64,000 nucleotides of DNA from Rheum nobile. Lineage: Eukaryota > Streptophyta > Magnoliopsida > Caryophyllales > Polygonaceae. The stretch spans positions 7,138,501-7,202,500 of the forward strand of contig WOAB01000568.1 in the NCBI GenBank assembly GCA_027886185.1, written 5' to 3'. Numbering within the stretch: the stretch's first letter is position 1; the number at the start of each line of letters is the position of its first letter. This document shows positions 1 to 8,708 of this stretch, piece after piece. Below the pieces are notes generated by a model. That model did no database searches. It saw only the letters and a program-made list of their open reading frames with translations, and had not been told where the DNA came from. The translations under genes were made by a program, and so were the position numbers.

Positions 1-1350
1 AGAGCGAATTTGAGATGGAGAATATCGGTCACCGCCCCGCGGTGGACTCCACTGCGACCCGGCGGCGAGTTAGATCTGAGGCCAGTGAAGAGGCATGCAT
101 GTCACCGCCCCGCGGCGACACTGACCGTGACCCGGCGGCAAGCCTCAGTAATCCCACCGCGACCTCACCGCCCCGCGGTGAGACTACCTCGACCCGGCCT
201 CCAAAATCCAAGCGCCACCGAAGAGGTTTGCGTTGATAATTATGTTCGTCCGGTTTTTCCCCCTCTCGGTTCCGAGAAGCCACCAGCACCTTTTCCCGAG
301 GCGCTAAAAGCTAGAAGGGTCGCCGACAACAATGATCTTTTCGAGACATTCTGAAACTGTGAGGTAAACATCCCTCTTCTCAAGCTTATTAAGGTTGTTC
401 CTCGATATGCCAAGTTTTTGAAGGAGCTGTGCACCGTCAAGAGGACACAAAAGCTGAAGGTCCAGAAGAAGGTTCCGGTTGGTGAACATGTCTCGGCGGT
501 ATTTCAAAAGCGTATGCCTGAGAAGTGCAAGGATCCAGGTACGTTCACTATTCCTATTGCTATAGGTGAGCATCGATTTGAGAAAGCCCTGTTAGACTTG
601 GGTGCCTCTATTAATGTTTTGCCTTACTCATTGCTTGAAGATTTAGGAGTAGGACCTTTGCATGATACCAATATTGTGATTCAACTTGTTGATGGTTCTT
701 GTGTGCCTCCTAAGGGTATTGTGGAAGATATTCTTGTTAAGATAGGTCCCTTAATTTTTCCTGCTGATTTCTTCGTAATGGATATGGATTATGATGAGCA
801 GGTTGCTCCTGTTATGTTAGGTCGACCTTTTATGAAAACATCCATGACGAAGATTGATGTGGATAGTGGAACTTTAACTATGAAATTCGATGGAATAATT
901 TTTGAGCATAATATTCATAAGGTCAACTCCATTGAATTTCCTACCCTTTGCTGCATTAGTGATATTGATAATCCTACTCAGGAAAATGTTAAGACTAGTG
1001 AAGTAGAGACCATAGTTGAATATTCTGTTATTGCTGAACCTTTTGATTTGCATGAGCATGATGTCTTACTTGATGTCATAGGAGAATCTACCCCCTCTAC
1101 TTTGGGCACTTTCCCCCCTGCACTAACCATACAAGGCAGTAAGCCTTCATCTAGTGTCGTGGAACATGATCAGGTTGAGCCATATCGGCCCCCACATCGC
1201 TCTAAGTATGGGGGAGAAGCTCCAAAGGAAGCAATTATGGAGTCAATGGCCAAGAGGGAGCATGGTCTAAGGTTCAAGCCTTTCCATGGGAAGTTCCAAC
1301 AGGAGGAGACAGTTAGGAGGATTCCGAAGGGATCCTGTACTAGGTGGTAG
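1..1350 (+). pseudogene. gag linker plus aspartic protease of element A, one nonsense codon
   Basis: One reading frame runs from the window edge to a stop at 1348-1350, interrupted only by an in-frame TGA at 352-354 right after the motif DLFETF. Element D has a Ser codon there. The first 65 or so codons are a low-complexity Pro/Arg-rich linker made largely of the GC-rich hairpin repeats. The segment YVRPVFPPLGSEKPPAPFPE is shared with C and D. The retropepsin active site reads LLDLGASINVLP (about 595-630). DLGAS is a form of the DTG/DSG triad found in Athila-group proteases, and the flap-side motif MLGRPFMKT lies near 815-840. The protein ends in a basic region. The protease would process Gag. 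With the nonsense codon this copy is probably inactive. Confidence 0.8.
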
Positions 1351-2134
1351 TTGATTTCAAGTACGTCGAGCCAACGACGTTAACTAAGGCGTTGTCCGGG
1401 AGGCAACCCGAGGTAGTTTTCCTTAATTTTTCTTTTCTCCTAGATTAATTCCGTAATTCCTTCTGCTTTGTTTTGTTCGCCTGTCACTAACATTTCAGGT
1501 ATGAAAGTAAATGGAGAGGAGACGGTGCTCCCAGTTACCTCACCGCGACCCGGTGACAAGTCTGCCGCCCCGCGGTGGAGACCACCTCCCCGCGGTGGAT
1601 GTCTGCTATATTTCCTCCACTCCAAAAATAAAAATAAATCAGTGGTACATAAGAAATTGACGGATTGGGCCCCTTTTGGCCGAGTTTTCTCTTTGGGCCA
1701 ATGTACATAACCGGCCCATCAACCCTTCTTCCTTTTCCCTTCCCTAACCTAGCCTCCACTCTCACAAACCCTCCATACCCAACACCCCTCTCAAGCTTTT
1801 CCAAGCCATTCCCCCATTTTCCTACCAACCCCTCTTGTTCTTGGTCCGAATCTAGCCTCCAATTACATTAACCTTGAGTTTCTTTGCCCAATTTGGAGTT
1901 TAGCCTCACAAAAGAGCCAAACACAAACCCCGCCGCCTCGCGTCGCCGACCACCGCATCGCCTGCCACCGCCCCGTGGATCCCCCCACTGCGACCCGGCG
2001 TGAAGTCCCAGTTACCCCACCGCGACCCGGTGGCACATCCACCGCCCCGCGGCGAGACTACCAGGCTGTGTTTTTCGCTCGTTTGTAAATCCTCTTTGGT
2101 CGCCCTTTGTTTTGAGCATCTCAATTCATTACTT
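1351..2134 (+). other. Spacer between protease and second ORF of element A
   Basis: This 0.78 kb stretch carries two clusters of GC-rich hairpins (1539-1600 and 1959-2061) separated by pyrimidine-rich DNA. I see no pol domain here, although an autonomous Athila element would carry reverse transcriptase, RNase H and integrase in this place. The reading frame of the next ORF is open back to 2000, but the first well-placed ATG is at 2135. Confidence 0.5.
1397..1410 (+). other. Conserved hairpin after the protease ORF (element A)
   Basis: CGGGAGGCAACCCG pairs CGGG with CCCG around loop AGGCAA, about 47 bases after the protease stop. The same hairpin follows the protease stop in C (24607-24620) and D (43728-43741), inside a longer conserved stretch. 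A role in RNA packaging, stability or translation is inference. Confidence 0.55.
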
Positions 2135-3373
2135 ATGTCACCTAGAGGTAGGAAGCAGGTCTCTACGAGGGATGAGAATAAGGTGTATAACATTGTGAAG
2201 GAGAGGAAGGTGTTGGCTACTAAGTTCTTTGACAAGCCAACGTTGATTGAGTTTGGTATGTTGGAGTGTGTATCTCTTTGTTTAGCAGAGTGTGGCCTGG
2301 GGACCTTCCTGAACAAGTCCGTTGATGCTTACCCCGAGCTATGCTACCAGTTCATCGCCTCTATTAAGAGGTATTCTGATGGTTCCGCCGACAAGAGGTT
2401 GACGAAGATCACATTCACGTATAACGGTCGTGAGTATGCTTTGTCTGCTGAGGAGATTCATGGTGCCCTGGGCATTACAAAGGAACCGTCTGATGGGTGG
2501 TCTGGTGGTCTGATTGAGACGGATATGATGGATTTTTGGGAGGCTGCCACGCATAGGAAGTTCAAGAAGGGCCAGGAGGTGAATTCGAAGTTGGTGAACC
2601 CTTGCTTAAGGTTGATCCACAAGGTATTGATGAGAGATTTCTTTGGCCATGCTGATGATGGTAAGGTCCCTCTGAAGGAATTCCAATGGTTTTTGAGCAT
2701 CTTGTCTATTGTTACGTACACCCCGTGTTGGGCTAGTCTTTTTCTGAGTTCCTTGAAGAGGATTCGTGATGGAGAGCCACGTGATATTTGTGGGGGTGGT
2801 TTGATCACCCTTGTTTGTGCTGAGATTATTGCCACCAATCGTATTCCTCGGCCTGTTGCTCATGCAGTGTATGACATGGCGCACATGAGAGTGTGCTCAA
2901 TGCTGAAGCCATTGGGCAGGGATGTTGATTTAGTTTGGTCTTCATACGATGGTCATTTTCTGATTCTTCCTCGGGTTTTCACTTATTCCCCTTCATTTAC
3001 GGGATGGTGGATTCCCAGTGATAGCAGAGTTATGGCCGATGCTACCCCTGTTGCTGCTCCTTCGGATCCGTTTGGAGAGGGCCCTAGTGCTGGTGATGCT
3101 GCTGATTCTGTGGGTGAGGATATTCCTCTGCCTACCCAATTTGATGCACCTTCGTCTTCTTATGGTCCTGCCACACCTTGGCAGGAGTTGTACGCAAGAT
3201 TTGATGCATTCTCGGTGCAGCAGACTCACTGGAACACCCGAGTAGAGACCGGTCTGCAGACCTGGCAGACCCAGTTCCGTGCTGATGTAGATGAGCGTCT
3301 GGATGCTATGGACGCTCATATGAGGGACTACTTTGGGAGGTTTCTACCACCACCACCATCTGGCCCACTGTGA
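2135..3373 (+). CDS. Second ORF of element A, plant-retrotransposon accessory protein
   Basis: About 412 residues from ATG 2135. An upstream in-frame ATG at 2000 would add 45 residues that are mostly hairpin-repeat sequence, so I prefer 2135. The N-terminal half (FFDKPTLIEFG, then YPELCYQFIASI and TFTYNGREYALSAEEI) resembles the globular domain found in Athila ORF-1 type and 'putative plant transposon protein' families. The C-terminal 110 residues are Ala/Pro/Asp-rich followed by an amphipathic stretch with repeated Gln/Trp (QTHWNTRVETGLQTWQTQF) that may form a coiled coil, and a PPPPSGPL tail. There is no nonsense codon or frameshift, unlike the gag-protease frame beside it. The biochemical role of this family is unknown to me. 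C and D lack this ORF. Confidence 0.65.
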   Translation: MSPRGRKQVSTRDENKVYNIVKERKVLATKFFDKPTLIEFGMLECVSLCLAECGLGTFLNKSVDAYPELCYQFIASIKRYSDGSADKRLTKITFTYNGREYALSAEEIHGALGITKEPSDGWSGGLIETDMMDFWEAATHRKFKKGQEVNSKLVNPCLRLIHKVLMRDFFGHADDGKVPLKEFQWFLSILSIVTYTPCWASLFLSSLKRIRDGEPRDICGGGLITLVCAEIIATNRIPRPVAHAVYDMAHMRVCSMLKPLGRDVDLVWSSYDGHFLILPRVFTYSPSFTGWWIPSDSRVMADATPVAAPSDPFGEGPSAGDAADSVGEDIPLPTQFDAPSSSYGPATPWQELYARFDAFSVQQTHWNTRVETGLQTWQTQFRADVDERLDAMDAHMRDYFGRFLPPPPSGPL

Positions 3374-3417
3374 GTTTATTTCTCCTTCCCCTATTTCATT
3401 TGCTGTTCTCTTCTCTA

Positions 3418-3455
3418 CATTGAGGACAATGTTCGGTTTAAGTATAGGGGAGGGA
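3418..3455 (+). promoter_or_regulatory. Hairpin plus internal PPT-like tract (element A)
   Basis: CATTGAGGACAATG (3418-3431) is an inverted repeat, CATTG/CAATG with loop AGGA. A purine-rich tract, TTTAAGTATAGGGGAGGGA (3437-3455), follows at once and resembles the true polypurine tract 0.6 kb downstream (about 4041-4055). The same pair occurs in C (25316-25352) and D (43031-43066). It could be a second plus-strand priming site, which is inference. Confidence 0.5.
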
Positions 3456-3608
3456 TTTAGACTGTACTGTCTATCTAGCTAGTGTACATAGCTTTGTTTT
3501 CTGTAATTTTCATTCAAGTATTTCTAAAAAAAATAAAAATAAAAATAATAATTCGAAAAAGCCAAAAAGATGTGAAAATGCAATCAAAATCCTAGGATGA
3601 GCAGAAAA

Positions 3609-3743
3609 CCCGAAAGGGCGGTTCAGGTAAAAAGCAGGTAGTCCGACTGGTATAGACCAGTGCAAAAATGGACTGGAGTGATGCGAGTATTTGCGAGATA
3701 TCTAGCAAAATGAAATGAGTGGCTAGGTGAAAACCCGAGAGGG
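3609..3743 (+). other. Twin tetraloop hairpin candidates in 3' non-coding region (element A)
   Basis: Two CCC-GNRA-GGG units lie 125 bases apart: CCCGAAAGGG at 3609-3618 and CCCGAGAGGG at 3734-3743. The second is extended by GGTG/CGCC pairing around an AAAA bulge. C and D hold the same pair at matching places. The loop difference GAAA/GAGA keeps the GNRA rule, which suggests selection on an RNA fold. Confidence 0.5.
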
Positions 3744-4055
3744 CGCCTGGGCAAAATGAGCGTAAAGAAAAAAAAAAGAGCGATTTTAGGATCATTCTGG
3801 AGGTCGGCGTCATAAGAAGGGGAGTCATAAGGAGGACTCGGGTAGGCCACTCTGGAGCGATAAGGAGCTAGATTGGAGTTAGGATTAGAATAATCTTTGC
3901 ATCACTTGTTTTGGTTGTCTGGAGCTGATGGTTGTGATGTTGTAGTTGCTGGTGTCATATTTTCTTGTACTTCCTGAGGCCTTGGTGTTTGATTGAGGGA
4001 GTAGGTTTATCATTAGCTTACTCGGGATGAGTAAAGGTCTAAGTATGAGGGAATT

Positions 4056-5414
4056 TGATAGGTGTCATTTCATGCACCTTTACTAGCAATTATTAGCATT
4101 ATTTGGAGGAGTTTATGATCAGATTTGAGGCTAAGTCTGTAATCTAGAAGATGTGGAGAGAATTGAAGATATCCAGGGATTTACAGCTTAGATGGAGATG
4201 ATGAATATGGATGAGGATCCGCTTGAAGACTAATTGGAGAAGGCTACCAACACTTGGTAGTATAGAAGATCGGAGGAGAAGAAGAAGAGCTGAAGAAAGG
4301 AGTGGGCGAACTGCCACCGCCCCACGCCAGAGCCACCGCGACCCGGCGGTGGGTCTTAGAGAAGATTTGGTCGCGCCAGAAGAAGCCACCGCCCTGCGGT
4401 GGATCTCACCGCCCCGCGGTGGGCACACGTAACGCCTCGCGGCCAGAAGACATTATTTCCTTATTTTGCATTTCAGATTTCCCTTTTATTATTTTATTTC
4501 CTTTACTATTTTCGTTAGGTTAAACTTATTTCCTAAGCCTATTTAAGACCTCTTTCTAGGTTAAGAGGCAGACACTATATAATAGACACTTATCATCAGA
4601 CTTTTAGCATCGTTGTTTTCTTTCTCATTAGGGTTTCATTTGCATCTGAATGGAGCACTAATTTCCCTTTGTTCTACTAGACGTTTGAAGCAATACAGTT
4701 GATGTGTTTGTGAGATTTCTATTCCTGTTCCTATTCTCATATGTGTTGGTTTGATTCTCTTGGTTATATTGAATATTGATTCATTGTTATTCTTTATAGC
4801 CTGATCAACTAGGTTGAGTAATATTTATCAATTTCTAGGGTTTGCATATAGTGGAATACGAGTGCATATCTAGTAGCATACACGATTGTTGCATATAGTG
4901 GAATACGAGTGCGCAATTGTGAGTGAGAATCATTTGCATGTTAAGTAGTAAGGTTTTCTTCTATTTGCATGTATCCTATGTCCTTGTGTGCATTGCTATT
5001 GCTTTATTAGTGGTAAGGTTTTCTTCCATTGATATTGTAGTAAAGACTATCAACAACTGTCTGAATTTGTAGTTAATCAAGATCAGGGTGGGAACAACCA
5101 TAAGAATAGTGAAAGAACTTGGATTTAATAGATTTATGTGATCAAATTACATCTCTGTATTGTGGATATCGTTCTAGTGGAACTACTTTCCCCAATCATA
5201 TTCTCAAATCAACTAAACCTGTTTACTTTGCTCTGCTTGATAACCAAAACCCCCTTTCCTTGTTACTTGTTAATCATAATTGCATACTTCATCAAATCTT
5301 CCCTGTGGGTTCGACCCTTACTTGCTTGCTATACATCTGTTTAGTAGGTTGTTAGGACTTTTGCTTTGACTAGGCCATTCAACGATATTTGCATTGCATA
5401 TTTCGGCCACGTCA
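4056..5414 (+). repeat. 3' LTR of element A
   Basis: It starts TGATAGG right after the polypurine tract AAGTATGAGGGAATT and probably ends GTCA at 5414 (1359 bp, near the 1386-1452 bp of C and D LTRs). It holds a GC-rich hairpin cluster (4313-4430) and a TATA-like CTATATAATAG near 4575. Two direct copies of a short segment, 'gcatatagtggaatacgagtg', lie around 4844 and 4893. The central part is AT-rich and aligns in outline with the LTRs of C and D. Confidence 0.65.
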
Positions 5415-5496
5415 CCTCGGGTTTCACAAAATCTGATTTGGGATAAGACAATCACACCTCTAATGATTCATGCAAGATTAAAAGAGAACATTTGAA

Positions 5497-7224
5497 GTTT
5501 TTGGTTTTGTTCGATTTGAGAGATCGTAAGTTCTCGTATCCGCAAGACTTGCCCCAAACCCGCCCTTAAATAGAGCATCAGATTTTGGACAGTTAGATGT
5601 CGGTTTAGGAGGTTAAAAACCAGTTATGGCGGTTAAGTTAGGTAAAAACCCGCCAAAAACCGCAAAAACTCAGTCCCCGGCAAGGCGCACGGTTTATGAC
5701 AAATTGTGCCCCAAACCATGCCCTTCTCCAGAATGCACAAACTTGCCAGAAAACATGTTCTGGCACACCGCACGGCTTGTGGCACGGTTTGTGATAAACC
5801 GTGCAGCTTTTCAGAGAGCCATTTTGGCTTCTGTTCTGTAGTGCACGGTTGTGGCCCATGGTGCACGGTTTGTCACAAACCATGCACGACCTTAGGACTC
5901 CGCAAATCACCCTCTCGGTGTCCGCCTCTTAAACCCCGACACATTTCGTAACTCTGAGTCTGAAACCACGCACACGAGTGTGCACTCCGCACCCCCGAAA
6001 CTCGTTATGCGCCGAACGAACTCCTTAAGTCTTGAGCGAATCCCGACTACACGAAATGGCCGATGACACTAAAATCACCAACATGTTTTTGGTTTTGTTC
6101 GATTTGAGAGATCGTAAGTTCTCGTATCCGCAAGACTTGCCCCAAACTCTCCCTTATATAGAGCATCAGATTTTGGACAGTTAGATGTCGGTTTAGGAGG
6201 TTAAAAACCAGTTATGGCGGTTAAGTTAGGTAAAAACCCGCCAAAACTCACTCCCCGGCAAGGCGCACGGTTTGTGACAAACCGTGCCCTTCTCCAGAAT
6301 GCACAAACTTGCCAGAAAACATGTTCTGGCACACCGCACGGTTTGTGGCACGGTTTGTCACAAACCATGCGGCTTTACAGATAGCCATTTTGGCTTCTGT
6401 TCTGTAGTGCAAAGTTATGGCCCATGGTACACGGTTTGTCACAAACCGTGCATGACGTTAGGACCCCAAAAATCACCCTCTCGGTGTCCGCCTCTTAAAC
6501 CCCGACACGTTTCGTAACTCCGAGTCCGAAACCACGCACACGAGTGTGCACTCCGCACCCCTAAAACTCATTATGCGCCGAACGAACTCCTTATGTCTTG
6601 AGCGAATCCCGACTACACGAATTGGCCGATGACACTAAAATCACCAACATGTTTTTGGTTTTGTTCGATTTGAGAGATTGTAAGTTCTCGTATCTGCAAG
6701 ACTTGCCCCAAACCCGCCCTTAAATAGAGCATCAGATTTTGGACAGTTAGATGTCGGTTTAGGAGGTTAAAAACCAGTTATGGCGGTTAAGTTAGGTAAA
6801 AACCCTCCAAAACCGCCAAAACTCACTCCCCGGCAAGGCACACGGTTTGTGACAAACCGTGCCCTTCTCCAGAATGCACAAACTTGCCAGAAAACATGTT
6901 TTGGCACACCGCACGGTTTGTGGCACGGTTTGTCACAAACCGTGCGGCTTTACACAGAGCCATTTTGGCTTCTATTCTGTAGTGCACGGTTGTGGCCCAT
7001 GGTGCACGGTTTGTCACAAACCGTGCACGACCTTAGGACCCCGCAAATCACCCTCTCGGTGTCCGCCTCTTAAACCCCGACACGTTTCGTAACTCCGAGT
7101 CTGAAACCACGCACACGAGTGTGCACTCCGCACCCCCAAAACTCGTTATGCGCCGAACGAACTCCTTAAGTCTTGAGCGAATCCCGACTACACGAAATGG
7201 CCGATGACACTAAAATCACCAACA
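5497..7224 (-). repeat. Three tandem copies of the promoter half of the copia LTR
   Basis: Units span about 5497-6083, 6084-6649 and 6650-7224 (587, 566 and 575 bp), head to tail. On the minus strand each starts TGTTGGTGATTTTAG, the LTR 5' terminus, and the junctions read AAAAACA/TGTTGG with nothing in between. Each unit has a TATA-like box: CTATATAAGG in the middle unit, TATTTAAGGG in the outer two. After the leftmost unit the sequence continues TTCAAATG rather than restarting, so the LTR probably consists of three promoter copies plus one downstream part. Units 2 and 3 differ by scattered substitutions. Confidence 0.75.
5690..7032. repeat. Long palindromes within the copia LTR units
   Basis: Each LTR unit carries three palindromes with the 11-base arm GCACGGTTTGT, one central base, then its complement. 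Clear copies lie at 6265-6287, about 6346-6371, 6430-6452, 6839-6861, about 6921-6946 and 7002-7024. Those of the leftmost unit (about 5690-5710, 5774-5803 and 5863-5886) are decayed. The palindromes are close to perfect in units 2 and 3 while the sequence around them drifts. Confidence 0.7.
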
Positions 7225-7752
7225 TTCCTCCCCCATTTTACTGTAATCCTTGATTCACTTAACAAACATCAAACACAAACTTATGCATAAATGAAAATGT
7301 CCTTAGGATTGAATTTCCACATTAGTGTAGTACACATTCCAAATAATCGAGAATCAGGGTGTCCAAAGGATTGAACCCTTCAACTCATTTGACTACCTGA
7401 AGATACAAACACACACAAGTTTCTACACTACTCCAAGTGCTAACTTGACACTATTCTAGCCATGTGTCCTTATCCATTCACGAACGTATACAAAGCCAAG
7501 CCCGGGCTAGTTGAAGCGGCACCACTCCACGCTCGTATAGGTGGATTCTTTTTATCATGCACCTGCAAATGCATTTTTTCAAAAGATCCATTAAGAAGAT
7601 AATCTTCAACCTAACTTCACTTGCAGGTCCAAGCACATACCTAGGGATGAAATATGAACATGTGCTTCAAGCTCTAAGTGTAGGCTTTCCACATTGAATT
7701 CAGCCTCCAACGTCATATTAGAGGGGAATTGGGTATCCTACCATTAGAGATT
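7225..7752 (-). other. 3' UTR and polypurine tract of copia element B
   Basis: About 0.5 kb between the RNase H stop codon (7753-7755) and the LTR start. It ends on the minus strand with the polypurine tract GGGGGAGGAA directly before TGTTGG. I see no reading frame in it. Confidence 0.6.
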
Positions 7753-8708
7753 TTAAACGGGATTTAAACCCATCCCGATAGACGACTTGATCACCAAGTC
7801 CCTAGCTAACCCATTCGTCAAGTGGTCAACCAAATTTTGTTGAGACCGAACAAACTCATTAGTAATCACCCCATGAGTGATCAACTCACGTACCGCGCTA
7901 TGTCTAACGCCCAAGTGTCGCGACTTACCATTATACACTTGGATATAAGCCTTAGCCAAAGTAGCTTGACTATCACAATGGATAGATATGGGTGACACCG
8001 GTTTCGGCCACAAAGGAATCTCGTAGATAAGTTCTTTAGCCATTCCGCCTCTCTACCGGCAGCGGCTAATGCTACAAATTCCGATTCCATAGTCGAACTT
8101 GTAATGCAAGTTTTCTTCTTAGAAGCCCATGAAATGACACCTCCCTCAAGCAAGAATACCCAACCACTAGTAGAAGAATGATCTTCTATATTAGTGATCC
8201 AACTCGCATCCGAATACCCTTCTAGAACCGAAGGAAATCCGACATATGACAAACCATAATTCATGGTTCCCTTTAAGTATTTGAGTACCCGCCTTATTGC
8301 TTGCCAATGATGAGTACTAGGATTACTAGTGTAACTACTCAACTTGCCTACCGCATAAGCAATATATATCCGGCCTTGTGCTCGTCATGGCATACATTAA
8401 GCAACCAATCACTTGTGAGTACTCGAGTTGTGATACCGCTTTACCCGAATTGGGCATAAGCTTCACACTCGGATCCATAGGAGTGCTAACCGGAGAACAA
8501 GTCTCACAATTGAACTTCTTAAGCACTTTCTCAATGTAATGAGATTGTGACAAAGAGAGTCCCTTATTCTCACGTTTGATCCTAATACCAAGGATCACAT
8601 CCGCCTCCCCCATGTCCTTCATGGCAAAGCTTGATGAAAAAAAGGCCTTTGTAAGGTCCACTTGTTTTTGATTTGTACCAAAGATCAACATGTCATCAAC
8701 ATACAAGC
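7753..8708 (-). pseudogene. Copia reverse transcriptase end and RNase H, frameshifted
   Basis: Reading from 8708 leftward, the sequence opens at the RT catalytic motif LYVDDMLIFGT, then RT thumb motifs (LGIRIKRENKGLSLSQ, STPMDPSVKLMP, STRPDI). RNase H follows with GYSDASW, TSGWVFLLEGGVISW, SSTMESEFVAL and HCDSQATLAKA, ending GMGLNPV and a stop. Two frameshifts break it: an AT-repeat length change after STRPDI (about 8365) and a one-base loss near 8043. The family makes cDNA and removes the RNA template. Everything upstream of YVDD has been lost, so this is a dead relic. Confidence 0.8.

Larger units (their letters stand above)
1..5414 (+). mobile_element. Element A: Athila-type Ty3/gypsy retrotransposon, 3' part
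   Basis: The 5' LTR, PBS and gag start lie left of the window. Visible in order are the gag linker and protease (1-1350), a second ORF (2135-3373), a 0.7 kb 3' non-coding region and a 3' LTR (4056-5414). Its gag-protease frame, hairpins, polypurine tract and LTR start TGATAGG match complete elements C and D further right, so family membership is well supported. No reverse transcriptase, RNase H or integrase lies between protease and LTR, so this copy looks non-autonomous. The LTR end at 5414 is inferred from the ending GTCA shared with C and could be off by some bases. Confidence 0.8.
5415..8708 (-). mobile_element. Element B: Ty1/copia retrotransposon, 3' half
   Basis: Read on the minus strand, this holds the end of reverse transcriptase, RNase H, a short 3' UTR, the polypurine tract AAAATGGGGGAGGAA (about 7225-7239) and an LTR starting TGTTGGTGATTTTAG at 7224. 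The upstream part (gag, protease, integrase, early RT, 5' LTR) is missing: LTR H begins at 8709 inside the YVDD motif, and the copia sequence does not resume after H. The left LTR boundary, somewhere between 5415 and 5497, is uncertain. Confidence 0.75.

Noticed and set aside
31..2061. CRISPR-like array suggested by evenly short repeats
   Set aside because: Repeats are hairpins of variable spacing inside a plant retrotransposon, with no uniform spacers or cas genes.
5626..7092. Repeated frames of 60-97 codons rich in Thr, Cys and His in the copia LTR
   Set aside because: They are translations of the tandem LTR units and their palindromes, on both strands, with no start context.
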